64,000 bases of DNA from Aradus depressus (lineage: Eukaryota; Arthropoda; Insecta; Hemiptera; Aradidae). The position numbers and the translations under genes are program-made. The notes beneath the pieces were generated by a model. The model made no database searches. It was given only the letters and a program-made list of their open reading frames with translations, and was not told where the DNA came from. Each line of letters begins with the position of its first letter. Position 1 is the first letter of the stretch. Shown piece by piece: positions 30,640-40,270 of the stretch. The stretch covers positions 13,792,480 through 13,856,479 of the forward strand of contig OY759218.1 in the NCBI GenBank assembly GCA_963662175.1, given 5' to 3'.

Positions 30640-31080
30640 TCGTTGAAAGGACACATTTCTCTGAAACGGTTGGACCAATCATGATGACGTAAAACAGATC
30701 CATATTATTCCCATGTGTCGGTGAAAAAAAACGTGGGGCGCCATTTGTGGAAGTTTTAAATTGGGGGTTCTTGGAAAATTTATGGTGACAATAAAACAAT
30801 TTTTTTATATATTTATTTTTATTATCCTACAAAAAACATTTTTATTTACTTCTTCTGTGGTCCGGGGCTATACTCTTCTTTTCTATTTCGGCTTGGGATC
30901 ACATGGTGTCTTCAAATTTGCATGATACGATGGTGATTCACGTACCACTGGACCTGATGTTCTGTGATCTTCATTTATTTTATTTTTTCTCTTCTGGTAT
31001 CAGGCTGATTCGACGGCTGAACGGGGACATTCTTCTGGGGGGTAAGATAGACTTCCTGGACAGACAGACTGGCACCCTCG
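30640..31080 (+). repeat. Dispersed repeat, copy 2 (see 1-440)
   Basis: Shares AAAAACGTGGGGCGCCATTT, TTATGGTGACAATAAAAC, GTGATTCACGTACC, GACGGCTGAACG and GACTTCCTGGACAG with the first 440 bases. Upstream CTGAAACGGTTGGACCAATC resembles the 5' part of the Helitron at 41.8 kb. Confidence 0.6.
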
Positions 31081-31530
31081 GGGATGTCTGTGTGTATGTG
31101 ATTGGAACTTTGAGCGCTCTAACTCAAAAACGATTGAAGCTATCAAGGTGACATTTGAATTGAAGATATCACATGTGCTAAGAATTATTTAAATTTTGTC
31201 TGAAATCATACTACAAATATAACCACTTTAATTCGTGACATAACTAATATTTATTATTTATCGCTTATATTTAAAACCTAATCAAGACTCTTCTCAAATT
31301 AAAGTTGTAGAGAAAACTGAATAGCACATTTATAAGCAATACTATTTTTTCGAAAGTTGCTGGGTATTCAAATTTCATGCCGAAATCCGTCCTAAATGTC
31401 GTTTTGAAACCAATTTCTTAGATATTTGCTTGATTTACGTGAAAACGGTTAGATCCATCGAAAAATTGGTTCTTACCGAAAATGTTCCTTATTAAATTTT
31501 CAATCGCAGCAAACTCTCACAAAATAAAAT
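31081..31530 (+). repeat. Rep-B
   Basis: GTGTGTATGTGATTGGAACT, GAGCGCTCTAACTCAAAAAC, ATATCACATGTGCTAAG, AACGGTTAGATCCATCGAAA, TTGGTTCTTACCGAAAATG. Confidence 0.8.
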
Positions 31531-31559
31531 CCTTCATGAACTGTAGTAGGCAAACTCTA

Positions 31560-31870
31560 CTGGTTCATTTTGAGGTTCTTCAAGTGTTTACTACCCCAGC
31601 TATTGGAAGTATAGGAAAAGTTATGTAATCGGTCAGAAATTCGATGGTGAGTTTTCACCGGAATTTCATGTTTTCCGACCTCATTAATCCAAAAATGCAA
31701 AGTTGCCTGTCTGCCTTTATCTCTGGCTATGAACATCTCCGGATAGAATTAATGTACCGACACGAAATTGTATACTCGTATGTACATCCAGAATCTCATA
31801 AGAAGATTAATTGAATTCCTATTGATTTTCAGCCAAATCGGCCAAAGGGGGTGCTTAACACAATAACTGT
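31560..31870 (+). repeat. Rep-A
   Basis: GTTATGTAATCGGTCAGAAA, GAGTTTTCACCGGAATTTCA, TGTTTTCCGACCTCATT, ACCGACACGAAATTG, CCTATTGATTTTCAGCCAAA. Confidence 0.85.
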
Positions 31871-32440
31871 TCCAACTAATGACATTCCCTTAGATTTGAG
31901 ATAGGACCAATACGAACAAAGTTATACCGCCTCAAAGAATGAACTAATAATTAGTAAAAAAAAAAAAGAAAGTAGAATGAACAAACAATAGGCAAGGATG
32001 CTACCTCTGAGCTATGGACGCCCTCTCGCCAACGCATTACTATCATAGACCTAGTAATTCCAGTATGAAATGAATTTGAGAGGGATGAGGGGGAAAATCG
32101 GCGAAGGGCTTTGAGTGGGGCTTAACTTCAGACCTAAAGCAGGAGAACGAGTTTTTACAGGAATTTCACGTTTTCCGATTCCCTGAATGAGAGTTGATGG
32201 GGCTTAACTCATAAACCCCAAAAACCACTGGCGGATCTATAGTTTCGAGGCTTCTCATTTGAAGGAGACCCCCTCCGGAAATATTTTGGAGAAAGAATTT
32301 TGGATGAGGTTAAGTGGGATAGGGCAAGAAGTAAATAAATATTAAAAAATATATATTGGATCTTATCCCTTATCGTACTCCTCCCTATATTTATCGTTTC
32401 TTTTTTATTGAAGGTCGATAAGAAGGAAACCTTATTTAAA
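31871..32440. repeat. Unassigned with a Rep-A snippet
   Basis: 32100-32220 includes TTTTTACAGGAATTTCACGT and GATGGGGCTTAACTCATAAA (Rep-A). The rest is not recognised. Confidence 0.45.
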
Positions 32441-32730
32441 AAAAGAAATCGACGGTGAATCATTGTCTATGTACTTTCCCAGAACTTATAATATATTAAC
32501 TTTTCGCTCCTCCTCCAGAACCAGTAGACCATTTACGCTAATAATCAATAGTTGACTTGAATATGGGCTCTTCAATCCAGTTATTAGGGTTGAAGGTGAG
32601 CCCCTTCCCGTGAACCATTTCGGCTAATTTTGCCGAAATTTAACAGGAATTGTCCACTTAGGGCTCTGACCTTAAATATGAAATTTCATGTCGACACATT
32701 CATTACATCTGAAGTTATTAGGGTTTTTGA
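32441..32730 (-). repeat. Rep-A, interrupted at its right by SINE1
   Basis: ATCGACGGTGAATCATTGTC, CGCTCCTCCTCCAGAACCAG, TTTAGGGCTCTGACCTTAAA-like and ACATTCATTACATCTGAAG blocks. Rep-A text ends mid-module at GTTATTAGGGTTTTTGA, where the SINE starts. Confidence 0.8.
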
Positions 32731-33012
32731 CTCATGCCCGGGCTTTAACTACGGGGTCATATCGCCTACTACCAGAGCGCTCTTTCGTCACTCTAGTGGA
32801 CATGAGCCCGACTCTACTGTGGGAATCCTAAATTTTGCCTACCCTAAATTTTTATTCACCTAGGACAGGAGTCTTTAACGAGTACCTGACATCGTACAGG
32901 CTCGGGACCATCGCTTAACGTCCCATTCGAAGGACGGCGTGCTTAAGTTTATTTGACCTCCCAGATAAAATAAACTAAGGGCCTCGGTCGAGTTACGAAC
33001 CCACGATCATAG
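32731..33012 (-). mobile_element. SINE1, head-truncated
   Basis: ACTCATGCCCGGGCTTTAAC through GTCTTTAACGAGTACCTGAC, CTTAACGTCCCATTCG and GTTACGAACCCACGATC. The tRNA head is cut within the B box region. No CCTAA tail and no target duplication visible. Confidence 0.85.
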
Positions 33013-33259
33013 AGAAAGAGAGAGAATAAAAACAACTTCCGTTAGTTACAAAAGCTTTCTTCAGTCCAAATTTCCTTTAGATATTTTCTTACCTTTTTTT
33101 ATGTCTGGAGAAAAGTTGCCGGAAAAAAATGAATAAATAATAACAAGGGTTGATGACCCGTTAAAACATCCTAGGAAGATATTAAGTTAATGTTAGACAT
33201 TCCGGAAAGATAAGAGAGAATGTGAGTTCAGCAAAAAAAAAAAAAAAGCTGGGTATCTC
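33013..33259. other. Unassigned
   Basis: No recognised feature. Confidence 0.35.
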
Positions 33260-33480
33260 AATTCTTTTCATATTTTATCATATTCATAATATATTTTTAG
33301 AATAAACATAAAAATTCTTATATAGTGAAATAGAGTTACACTGCCAGTGTAAAATGACAGTTCGTTAGGAGAGCACAATTTGCTTAACCCTCATCAGTAG
33401 ATCTACTGTAGATAAATTGGTTGATGTAAGCTTGCAAATAGGTACACACATAAAGAATATAAAACGTAATAAAAAAAATA
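33260..33480 (-). repeat. Dispersed repeat shared with 40.1 kb
   Basis: The minus strand (ATCTACAGTAGATCTACTGA, ACTGGCAGTGTAACTC, TTTTTATGTTTATTC) matches 40115-40265 in block order. Confidence 0.65.
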
Positions 33481-33533
33481 GTTGAATACTAACAGCTAAA
33501 ACCTCAGTGCCATCGTAATAGGAAGAGCAGTAA

Positions 33534-33890
33534 GCTGGAAGCAAGCAGCCCTCAGACCTACCTGCCTACAACTGGGTGTCTCAACTCCACAATATCCCAA
33601 CTTCCATAGGCTACTCGTGGTTGTGGGATGCTCAGGACCCTCATCTTATCAACAAGCAAAAGAAAGAGATCGTGAGTGGATTTGTAGTAAGGAGCCGCTC
33701 CAGGGACATCCTGGAATCTGGCTATAACCTAACGTACAAGGATATCTATGGCTACAGCGAGTATTTGAAGCTGAAGACAAACATCGAGAGGACGAGAGTG
33801 ATATCTCAGATGCGACTGTGTAGAGAAAGCCGGGCTAGAGTGACGGTGGTAGGAGTGTCTAATAAAGAAATTAAAGCAACTATAGCATGA
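33534..33890 (+). CDS. Orphan ORF, 118 codons, no ATG at its start
   Basis: The frame is open from just after a TAA at 33531 to a TGA at 33888. The first possible start is a GTG at 33576. Composition is balanced and unlike the surrounding low-complexity DNA. It is rich in charged residues (KQKKEIV, RSRSRDILE, NIERTRV, RLCRESRARV) and predicted to be largely helical, with no signal peptide or membrane segment. I do not recognise a family. It sits between two dispersed repeats and is followed by AATAAA-type sequence at about 33910-33925. It could be the C-terminus of an unrecognised transposon ORF, a processed pseudogene, or a terminal exon of a host gene. Functional coding is not established. 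Confidence 0.3.
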   Translation, partial: AGSKQPSDLPAYNWVSQLHNIPTSIGYSWLWDAQDPHLINKQKKEIVSGFVVRSRSRDILESGYNLTYKDIYGYSEYLKLKTNIERTRVISQMRLCRESRARVTVVGVSNKEIKATIA

Positions 33891-33899
33891 AAAAAATAT

Positions 33900-34838
33900 A
33901 AACACTAATGAATAAAATAATTGAATAGAAAAATAGATTTTTATTAATTATTACACGATATTATTTTCGAATGAATGTTTAATATGTATTTGCATACATA
34001 TATAGTGAGTGAATAAACCTCGTATCTCCTCCTATTTGAGCTATTAGCCAATGGTGCTTCTTTAGACACCACACTATACGGGTGGGATAAGGCAGTTTTG
34101 TTTTATTTTATTTTGTTAATCTATACCCTGATGCTTCAGGGTTTTTGCTAGTTACTTAGCAGTTTGTTATATAGGAGTTTATTATTGCATATATTTTATT
34201 TTTTGAGCTCTGAGATAATACGTACGTGAACAGCCGTAATAATTCGATATGAAATTTTGATGGTATTGAGAAATCTCTGAATAAGTCATTTTTGGTTTTC
34301 AGGCCATTGATTAAAGAGGGAGAGCAGAAACTTAGTTTTTAGTTTAGTATATTTCGCGCAATAGAAGCACATTGCCGGTGATCATAAAATCCCTTCATTC
34401 CAAAAAGCAAATGGTCCTTGGTCTCCAACAAAACCCTTCACACTGACCATAGCATAACTTTTGTCACCGAAGTTGTTAAATCCAAGAATTAAAAATTATT
34501 TTCTTCCCTTAGCTCCAACAGTAATCCCTAGTCTGTGCCCTGCATTCTGACACATTTCCCCAACGACGCCATATGCGCCAATGGCCAAGAGACTTCCTTG
34601 GCAGCAGCTGTGGTAGTGATCAGTTACAAATGAGAGTTATTCAATGATACAATTATAAATATATATTTGTAAAAATGTTTTTTGAAATATCCTTTTACAA
34701 TATCTATGCCATAAATTCTATTTTTGGTGCTTTCATTCGAAAATTGCGAAAAACTGCATTTTATCAGCTATTTCTTAAAATGTATTAAATTTTCCGACCC
34801 TCTGATTTCAAAAATTAAAAGAAAAACCAATATGTTTT
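33900..34838. other. No recognisable feature
   Basis: AT-rich sequence with a CACCACACTATACGGGTGG block near 34065 (compare 30215). No coding motif. Confidence 0.4.
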
Positions 34839-35091
34839 TATAACCTATATATCTAATTACCTATATGTTCTTATGACCTATATATCTAATTACCGATATG
34901 TTCTTATAACTTATTTATCTAATTACCGATATATTCTAATAACCTATATATTTAATTACCGATATGTTCTTATGACGTATATGTCTAATTACCGATATGT
35001 TCTTATAACCTATATATTTAATTACCGATATGTTCTAATAACCTATATATCTAATTACCGATATGTTCTTATAACCGATATGTTCCTATAA
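34839..35091. repeat. 33-bp tandem repeat, ~7 copies
   Basis: Unit approximately TAACCTATATATCTAATTAC plus CGATATGTTCTTA. Because 33 is a multiple of three, the plus strand holds an in-frame 11-residue repeat (TYISNYRYVLI type). This is most likely incidental. Confidence 0.9.
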
Positions 35092-35480
35092 CCGAAGTTC
35101 TTACAAACAATTCCTACTTTAAATGAAATGGAAAAAGAAGAATCGATTCAAATAAAGAAATAAGGGGGTTGGAGCAGGAGTTAGCCACAAGAAAGGGGAA
35201 TTTTAAATAGGCCCTAAAGAGAGAAAAGGGGGGACATGGGTCCTTGAGAGACTTGAAGAGGTTTAGAGGGAAATCTCAGGGAATCCCCGACAAAGAGAGG
35301 AAACAAAGACACATCCGCCAATAAGTGGGCAGGCTTCGGGAAAAAAACTTTTATCTGGAAGTTCAGATCGAATGGAAAACCCAAACTTAAAGTAAAGTAC
35401 TTGGTAGGAACTGGGAGAAGATTGGAAGTGTCAAATTTATATGTATCTGTATGCGAGGGGTGGGGGGTGGAAACGGGAGT
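35092..35480. other. No recognisable feature
   Basis: Purine-rich sequence. The 96-codon minus-strand ORF at 35214-35504 has no recognisable motif and runs into the hAT element. Confidence 0.35.
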
Positions 35481-35488
35481 ATCTAAGA

Positions 35489-36088
35489 CATATGTGGGCA
35501 ACAACCGGCCCGCTGTAAGATTTGGTCCGGCCCGCGAGACATTTTGAAAAACCCAATTTAAAAAAAAAAAAATATTACACTACTTACTCACACTCACTCC
35601 AAATTAAGAAGATCGAGTAGGATGGGGTTTGTCGCTTGCTCGTGCGTTTGGCAGTACTTATAAATGCGAACAGTTCTTTTAATAAATCAAAACATCGTAC
35701 AAGGCTCACTGAAGATAATTTGGAAAATTCTTTACGTCTTTGTATCAGTGGAATTCATCCAAACATCAATGGATTAGTTTCCCAAATTCAAGCTCAAGTG
35801 TCTCATTGATTTCGGTGTCGCTACTTAACTTTCGTAGTTTGTAATAATTCCAAATTTCACGATTTAATCATAATGTTGTACCTATTTTTTTTCATTTCAT
35901 TTTGTTATTTTAATAAATTGTATTAAAATAACATTGTCTTATTATTTCATGTCTGATATCTATCGCTAAAAATTATGAACACTACTTTAAAGTCCGACGT
36001 TATTTTATTTTGAACCATCTACGCGGCCCGCGAACGTATTTGCACACTAAAGTTTGCCCCGCAACATGTCAAAGGTTGCCCATACATG
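35489..36088 (+). mobile_element. hAT transposon, internally deleted, 8-bp TSD
   Basis: ATCTAAGA flanks the element at 35481-35488 and 36089-36096. Ends CATATGTGGGCAAC and GTTGCCCATACATG are near-perfect inverted repeats, and both subterminal regions are rich in GGCCCGC words. An 8-bp duplication with these ends is diagnostic of hAT. A short fragment of the transposase C-terminus survives inside, so this is a deletion derivative of a 600-bp non-autonomous type. Confidence 0.93.
35681..35808 (+). pseudogene. hAT transposase, extreme C-terminus
   Basis: Plus strand, open without a start codon, ending at TGA about 35806. It encodes SKHRTRLTEDNLENSLRLCI, then a GIHPNINGLV block and a final QAQVSH. 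This matches the terminal block of hAT transposases of the ZBED/GTF2IRD2-like group, which end R-L-T-[DE]-x-x-L-x-x-x-L-R and close with a Q-x-Q-x-S-H motif. The dimerisation and DDE regions are absent, so it is a remnant carried by the non-autonomous element. Confidence 0.8.
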
Positions 36089-36128
36089 ATCTAAGATATG
36101 AAAGTATTGGTATCAGGCGCGGATCTAC

Positions 36129-36156
36129 GGGGGGGGGGGGGGGGGGGGGGGGGGGG
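36129..36156. repeat. Poly(G), 28 bases
   Basis: Uninterrupted G28, the longest G/C homopolymer in the window. Confidence 0.95.
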
Positions 36157-36269
36157 AATGTAAATAGCTTCTTGCCGCTCTCCCTCCGTAAATTGTCCAC
36201 AGAGGGCGTTTATAATTTTATGCTTTTATTTTCTGACTTCCTCTAATCAATGAAAAGTAAAGAATTAAT

Positions 36270-36535
36270 TTATGAAAGTTGTCTTTATCTGTACGAGGAA
36301 CGATTCAGTTGTTGAAAACGTTAGCTGATGCTGAAGGAACTCCCCTCATCTTCGTAAAGAATTATTCATCTCCGTCATTTCAAAAAAAAAAAAAAAAAAA
36401 AAAAAAAAATGTGCATTGTCTTTTTCGTGCTGAGGGTGCGGTGGATCCTGTTCAGGATACATTCACCGACAAGATGTCATTGTCTTCAGGACAAAGATAT
36501 TTTCAAAATGACGATGAGCTTTCAGATTCATAGTT
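36270..36535 (+). other. Open frame through an A30 tract, unknown
   Basis: An 84-codon plus-strand frame runs across an A-run (36381-36409) that would encode polylysine. The flanking pieces (GTIQLLKTLADAEGTPLIF and EGAVDPVQDTFTDKMSLSS) are not low-complexity but I do not recognise them. The A-run may be a later expansion joining two frames. Confidence 0.25.
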
Positions 36536-36649
36536 TCTTTCTACCATTTTTTGATATCTGACCATAAAAATAATATATTTTTTTTTCACAATGTTTTCAC
36601 ACTTCTAAAATCAATGACTTATCGAATGCATTTTTTAGAATTCAAAAAA

Positions 36650-36975
36650 AAAAAAAATCATCAATGGATCACCGGCAATGTACTTCTCCAGTACGAATTA
36701 ATCAATTAAATTTTTGATCCCCCTTCAAAACCTGTGGACCGTTTGGGCTTATAATCATTAGCTCACTTTCATAGGGGCTTCTAAATCCTCATACTTAATT
36801 TTGTGTCGATATAATTATTACATCGGTTTTTAAATTGAGCCCCCTGCTCTGAACTGTCTTTTCCCTTAGGCCGATTTTGTTGAAAATTAATAGAAGTTGT
36901 CCTCATGGAGTTTTGACTTCCAATATAAAATTTCATGTTGGTACATTCATTACATCAGCAGTTATTGGGTTTTAC
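36650..36975 (-). repeat. Rep-A
   Basis: ATGGATCACCGGCAATGTAC, GATCCCCCTTCAAAACC, ATCCTCATACTTAATTTTGT, CCGATTTTGTTGAAAATTAA, TACATTCATTACATCAGC. Confidence 0.85.
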
Positions 36976-37023
36976 ATTTCCTGATACACGAAGTATATTT
37001 CGCTGTTTATATTTGAAACATTA

Positions 37024-37305
37024 ATGGTTATTAGGAAAAATAGAAATATTTTCCCTTTCAACAATACTAGTCACGATTACGATACCAGGAAGAAAGAAGA
37101 CTTTCGAATAACTAAACATTGCTCTTCTCTTTTTGATAGAAGTATAACTCATAGAGGAATTAATTTATTTAATGCCCTTCCCCACTTCTTGATGTCAATA
37201 GATACAATAAAAACATTTAAATTTCAACTAAAAATGTTCATGTTAGAGGAAACCCTGTACACGGAAACGGAATTTTATTCTCACTGTTCAAAAAGAATAA
37301 TATAA
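37024..37305 (+). pseudogene. Non-LTR retrotransposon ORF2 C-terminal segment
   Basis: The 93-codon frame encodes the conserved segment that follows the RT domain in CR1/Rex/L2-like elements. It has a DYDTRKKEDFRI block, ITKHCSSLFDRS, the THRGINLFNALPHFL motif (equivalent to the usual G-x-x-L-W-N-x-L-P), and a TFKFQLKMFMLEE end. The ATG used is internal to the original ORF. The same segment, with different damage, is seen at 52.36-52.54 kb and on the minus strand at 55.7-55.9 kb. Clade assignment is uncertain. Confidence 0.75.
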
Positions 37306-37672
37306 TCACAATAAAGATTCGTGTTTCATATCCAAAAACATTATTTGATACAAAGTTTTCATTTTTATTTTTTGGGCAGAGTTCCTCCACACCTTAAAGG
37401 TCAGTCCAATGTACGTTATTGTTTTATTTATTCATTTATAATTTTTTATTTATTTAGACTTTTTTATACATTTATTTATAATTGATTCATTTATTTATAT
37501 ATATTAGATTCGGACCTATCTTTATAGGAAATTTTTTGTTCAAAATTAAATTTCCTTTAAGACCTCAAAGTTTTTTACCTCCATGCTGGGACACCCTGTA
37601 TATATATATTATTTTTCATATATTGCTATAGTTACATTGTTTTCTTTCTTTTCTATATCTCGCACATTGAGA

Positions 37673-37712
37673 CCTGATGATGGGACGTAAGAACGTCCCG
37701 AAACATCGTTGG
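37673..37712 (+). ncRNA. Hammerhead-like hairpin in LINE 3' UTR
   Basis: CUGAUGAU - GGGACGU AAGA ACGUCCC - GAAAC - AUCGUU. Helix II is a perfect 7 bp and the U extra base before helix II is present. Helix I pairing is weak, so cleavage is doubtful; the hairpin may instead be a transcription-terminator or RT-recognition structure of the LINE. Confidence 0.45.
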
Positions 37713-38034
37713 AATAAAAACACTTCCGAAGAGTTTTTTTTTGAAAAATAGTTATCTTAATTTTTATTAAATTGAAAAATGTGTCTACTTATTATAAACG
37801 TATCATATATTAATTTTGTTTATGTACTCATATATTTTTAAGTATTTATTTGTTCAGTTTTTATTAATTTCATTTTACTTTTTTTAATAGTTTTGTTATT
37901 ACTACTAATCATAAGTGTGTTAGACTCAAGTAGTTATTAATCTAATTTATAAGCTATTTTAATGTATAAATTCTCTTGACGTATCCTATTACAATGTATT
38001 GGTTTAACGGAAATAAATTTATTATTATTATTAT

Positions 38035-38566
38035 TCCCTGAGTTTTCTCTGAAATTTCATGTTTTCCTGCCTCCAGATTCAAAAATGAAAAAAGAAAAAT
38101 TCTATATGTCTGTGAACACGATAACTCCCGATAGAATGAATAAACATGAAATTTTATTTGTGTATGCAGAACCTCCCAAGGACACCTCTTGATTTTTGTA
38201 ATCAGGGGGTCGGAAAACATGAAATTCCGTTGAAAACTCAGTATCGAATTTCTGAGCAATGACATAACTTCTGCTATACTTGTTATGGCTGTGTAGATGA
38301 ACAATGAGAAACCAGGAAATGAATGTAGGACTTTTTAACATTCTTCCTGTTTCACCCATCTTCTCAACACCACCCACTGGGAATCCCCATCAAAACTCAA
38401 ACAGGAAGGATGTCAACCTATAACAATGAGTACTCTTTATGCAAATTTTATATTTGTCTCACAAAGTGTAAGCTTTCAAAGTAGGACCTGAACTCTTCAG
38501 TAGGATGGCCAACTTTTCACATTCAAACTAATGTTTACTTCCCCAGGTATACAAAGTATTGGGGAA
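38035..38566 (+). repeat. Rep-A fragments and unassigned DNA
   Basis: 38095-38290 carries ACACGATAACTCCCGATAGA, AACCTCCCAAGGACACC, GGGGGTCGGAAAACATGAAA and GAAAACTCAGTATCG. The interval 38300-38540 is unrecognised. From about 38540 a new Rep-A terminal block begins (TTTACTTCCCCAGGTATACA). Confidence 0.65.
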
Positions 38567-38870
38567 TAAGTAATTAGATGTATCCGTCCAACATTTTTTT
38601 ATTTAAACCACAACTAGTTTCGGCAATTTGCCATCTTCGGGTGGTGAATCTTTCTAGAGAAGAGGTCAAGGGACACGTACGAGTATCAGGGACCAGCTGA
38701 ACACTGATACTCGTACGTGTCCCTTGACCTCTTCTCTAGAAAGATTCACCATCTGAAGATGGCAAATTGCCGAAACTAGTTGTGGTTTAAATAAAAAAAT
38801 GTTGGACGGATAAATCTAATTACTTATTTAACAAGTTAGTCCACTACATCTGCCTACCACCAAGAAAAAA
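38567..38870. mobile_element. FB-2 foldback with two opposed hammerhead-like motifs, 14-bp TSD
   Basis: AAAGTATTGGGGAA occurs at 38553-38566 and 38871-38884, and removing the insert restores a continuous Rep-A. Arms at about 38575-38690 and 38705-38820 are inverted copies around a short centre. The right end (ATTACTTATTTAACAAGTTA, CCACTACATCTGCC, TACCACCAAG, oligo-A) is the inverted form of the start of the element at 25498. Each arm holds one hammerhead-like motif pointing outwards. Confidence 0.75.
38748..38786 (+). ncRNA. Hammerhead-ribozyme-like motif (best copy)
   Basis: ACCAU - CUGAAGAU - GGCA AAU UGCC - GAAAC UA GUU - GUGGU. Helix I is 5 bp (one G-U), helix II 4 bp with loop AAU, helix III 2 bp (AC/GU, loop UA), and the cleavage-site position is U after GU. 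All core residues C3, U4, G5, A6, G8, A9, G12, A13, A14 are present. The departure from a canonical type I minimal hammerhead is one extra U between A9 and helix II. The opposed copy at 38607-38645 (minus) has CCGAAGAU, changing U4 to C. Confidence 0.5.
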
Positions 38871-39259
38871 AAAGTATTGGGGAAGTTATGTAATCGGTGA
38901 GAAATTGGATGCTGATTTTTCAACGGAATTTCAGGTTTTCCGACCTCCAGACTTAAAAAATTTAAAAAAAAAAAAGTATATCTGTGAGCCTGTGAACACG
39001 ATAGCTCCCGAAATAATGAATATATCGCCAAGAAATTTGATCTGTGTATCCAGAACCCCATAAGGACACCACCTATCTATTTCCAGCCAAATCAGGCAAA
39101 GGGATGAAAGGATTCAAGGAGAGGCTTCACAAAAAATTCTAATAACTGCCTTTGTGAATGTATCAACATGAAATTTCATATATAAGGTCGAAACCCCATG
39201 AGAACAATTCCTGTTAAAACAGCGAAATTAGCCAAAGGGAAGATGGGGTTCAGGGGAGG
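38871..39259 (+). repeat. Rep-A (continues beyond the hAT insertion to ~39900)
   Basis: GGGGAAGTTATGTAATCGGT, TTTTCAACGGAATTTCAGGT, ACACGATAGCTCCCG, CACCACCTATCTATTTCCAG, GAATGTATCAACATGAAATT, CAGCGAAATTAGCC. Resumes after the hAT element as AGGGGGCTCAACTTCAAACC. Confidence 0.85.
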
Positions 39260-39815
39260 CAGAGATGGGCATAATCGTAATCAATGATTACATGATTACA
39301 AAGAAAATAAAACTTAATCATCATTGCTATTTTATATTTGATACTATCGCACTGTGAATCTAGCTAAAATGAAACTTGATTATAATCGTCATCAGAAATT
39401 GTGATTACGATTGCAATCATATAATCATACAATCATAATCAAGTAATCATGTAATCATAATCATGTAATCACAATTACTGTAATCGGGGGATATCGTGGT
39501 TATCAAATTTAAAAAAATGGTAATAGCACTTTGGTTACGTAACAAACTTAAAAAAAATTACTTATTAGTGTAAAAAATAAAACAATTTAAAATGAAAGGA
39601 AATCGAAGGCGAGGGTTTGCGCTGTGTAATCATCTGTACATTGTGATTATGATTTCATGATTATGATTACATGATTACGATTACATGATTACTCGATTAT
39701 TACGATTTATAATCATGGCCGTGATTACGATTACAATCGTGTAATCAAGTAATCACCCAATTTTTTTAATTATAATCGTAATCTTAATCATTGATTATGA
39801 TTATGCCCACCTCTG
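39260..39815. mobile_element. hAT-type MITE, 556 bp, perfect 8-bp TSD
   Basis: AGGGGAGG at 39252-39259 and 39816-39823. Ends CAGAGATGGGCATAATCGTA and ATTATGATTATGCCCACCTC plus TG are inverted repeats with the CAGAGGTGGGCA start common to hAT MITEs. The interior is almost wholly built of ATTACATGATTAC / AATCATGTAATC-type words in both orientations. No transposase sequence. Confidence 0.95.
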
Positions 39816-39899
39816 AGGGGAGGGGGCTCAACTTCAAACCTTTAACCTCTACATTTTTTGTTAAGACTATTATCCTCATCTAAAGAAAGTCGGATCTAT

Positions 39900-40099
39900 A
39901 AGCCTTCCAAGATATCTGTACTTCTTCCTTTGGTACCCTCTCTATTAAGGCCCTCCACTATGGATAAATAACTTTATCTGTATTTGCTATCGTTATATTC
40001 TTGACTTCTTTTAACTTCATTTTATATCATTTGTGTTATCTGTTTTTCTATTCAACAATTTATTTATTAGTGTTTATATTTTTTATATTTGTTATTTGC
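39900..40099. other. Unassigned
   Basis: No feature recognised. Confidence 0.35.
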
Positions 40100-40270
40100 A
40101 TGCTTTCATCAACCATATATCTACAGTGGATCTACTATGAGAGTTAAGCCTCACCAAAGCCAACGGATTCCGCTTGCGAAGTCATCTTGCACTGACAGTG
40201 TAACTCAATTTCAGTGTATAAGTATTTTTATGTTTACTTTGAAATATATTAAGAATATAAAACTATATGA
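40100..40270 (+). repeat. Dispersed repeat shared with 33.3 kb
   Basis: ATCAACCATATATCTACAGT, GGATCTACTATGAGAG, CTTGCACTGACAGTGTAACT, TTTTTATGTTTACTTTG. Inverted relative to the other copy. Confidence 0.65.

Larger units (their letters stand above)
36980..38030 (+). mobile_element. LINE 3' end with post-RT coding block
   Basis: A truncated non-LTR retrotransposon. A coding remnant (37024-37305) is followed by a 3' UTR with GTTCCTCCACACC and the hairpin block CTGATGATGGGACG..CGTCCCGAAAC. Next come CACTTCCGAAGAG, AT-rich sequence, and a GGAAATAAATTTATTATTAT end with an (ATT)n tail. Other copies of this 3' end lie at 1.9, 10.2-10.6, 52.4, 54.85, 55.3-55.9, 56.4-57.0 and 59.1-59.75 kb. Confidence 0.85.

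Noticed and set aside
34839..35091. A real repeat protein (TYISNYRYVLI units)
   Set aside because: The unit happens to be 33 bases, so the frame is kept; the DNA is AT-rich, imperfect, and has no start context or homologue that I recognise.
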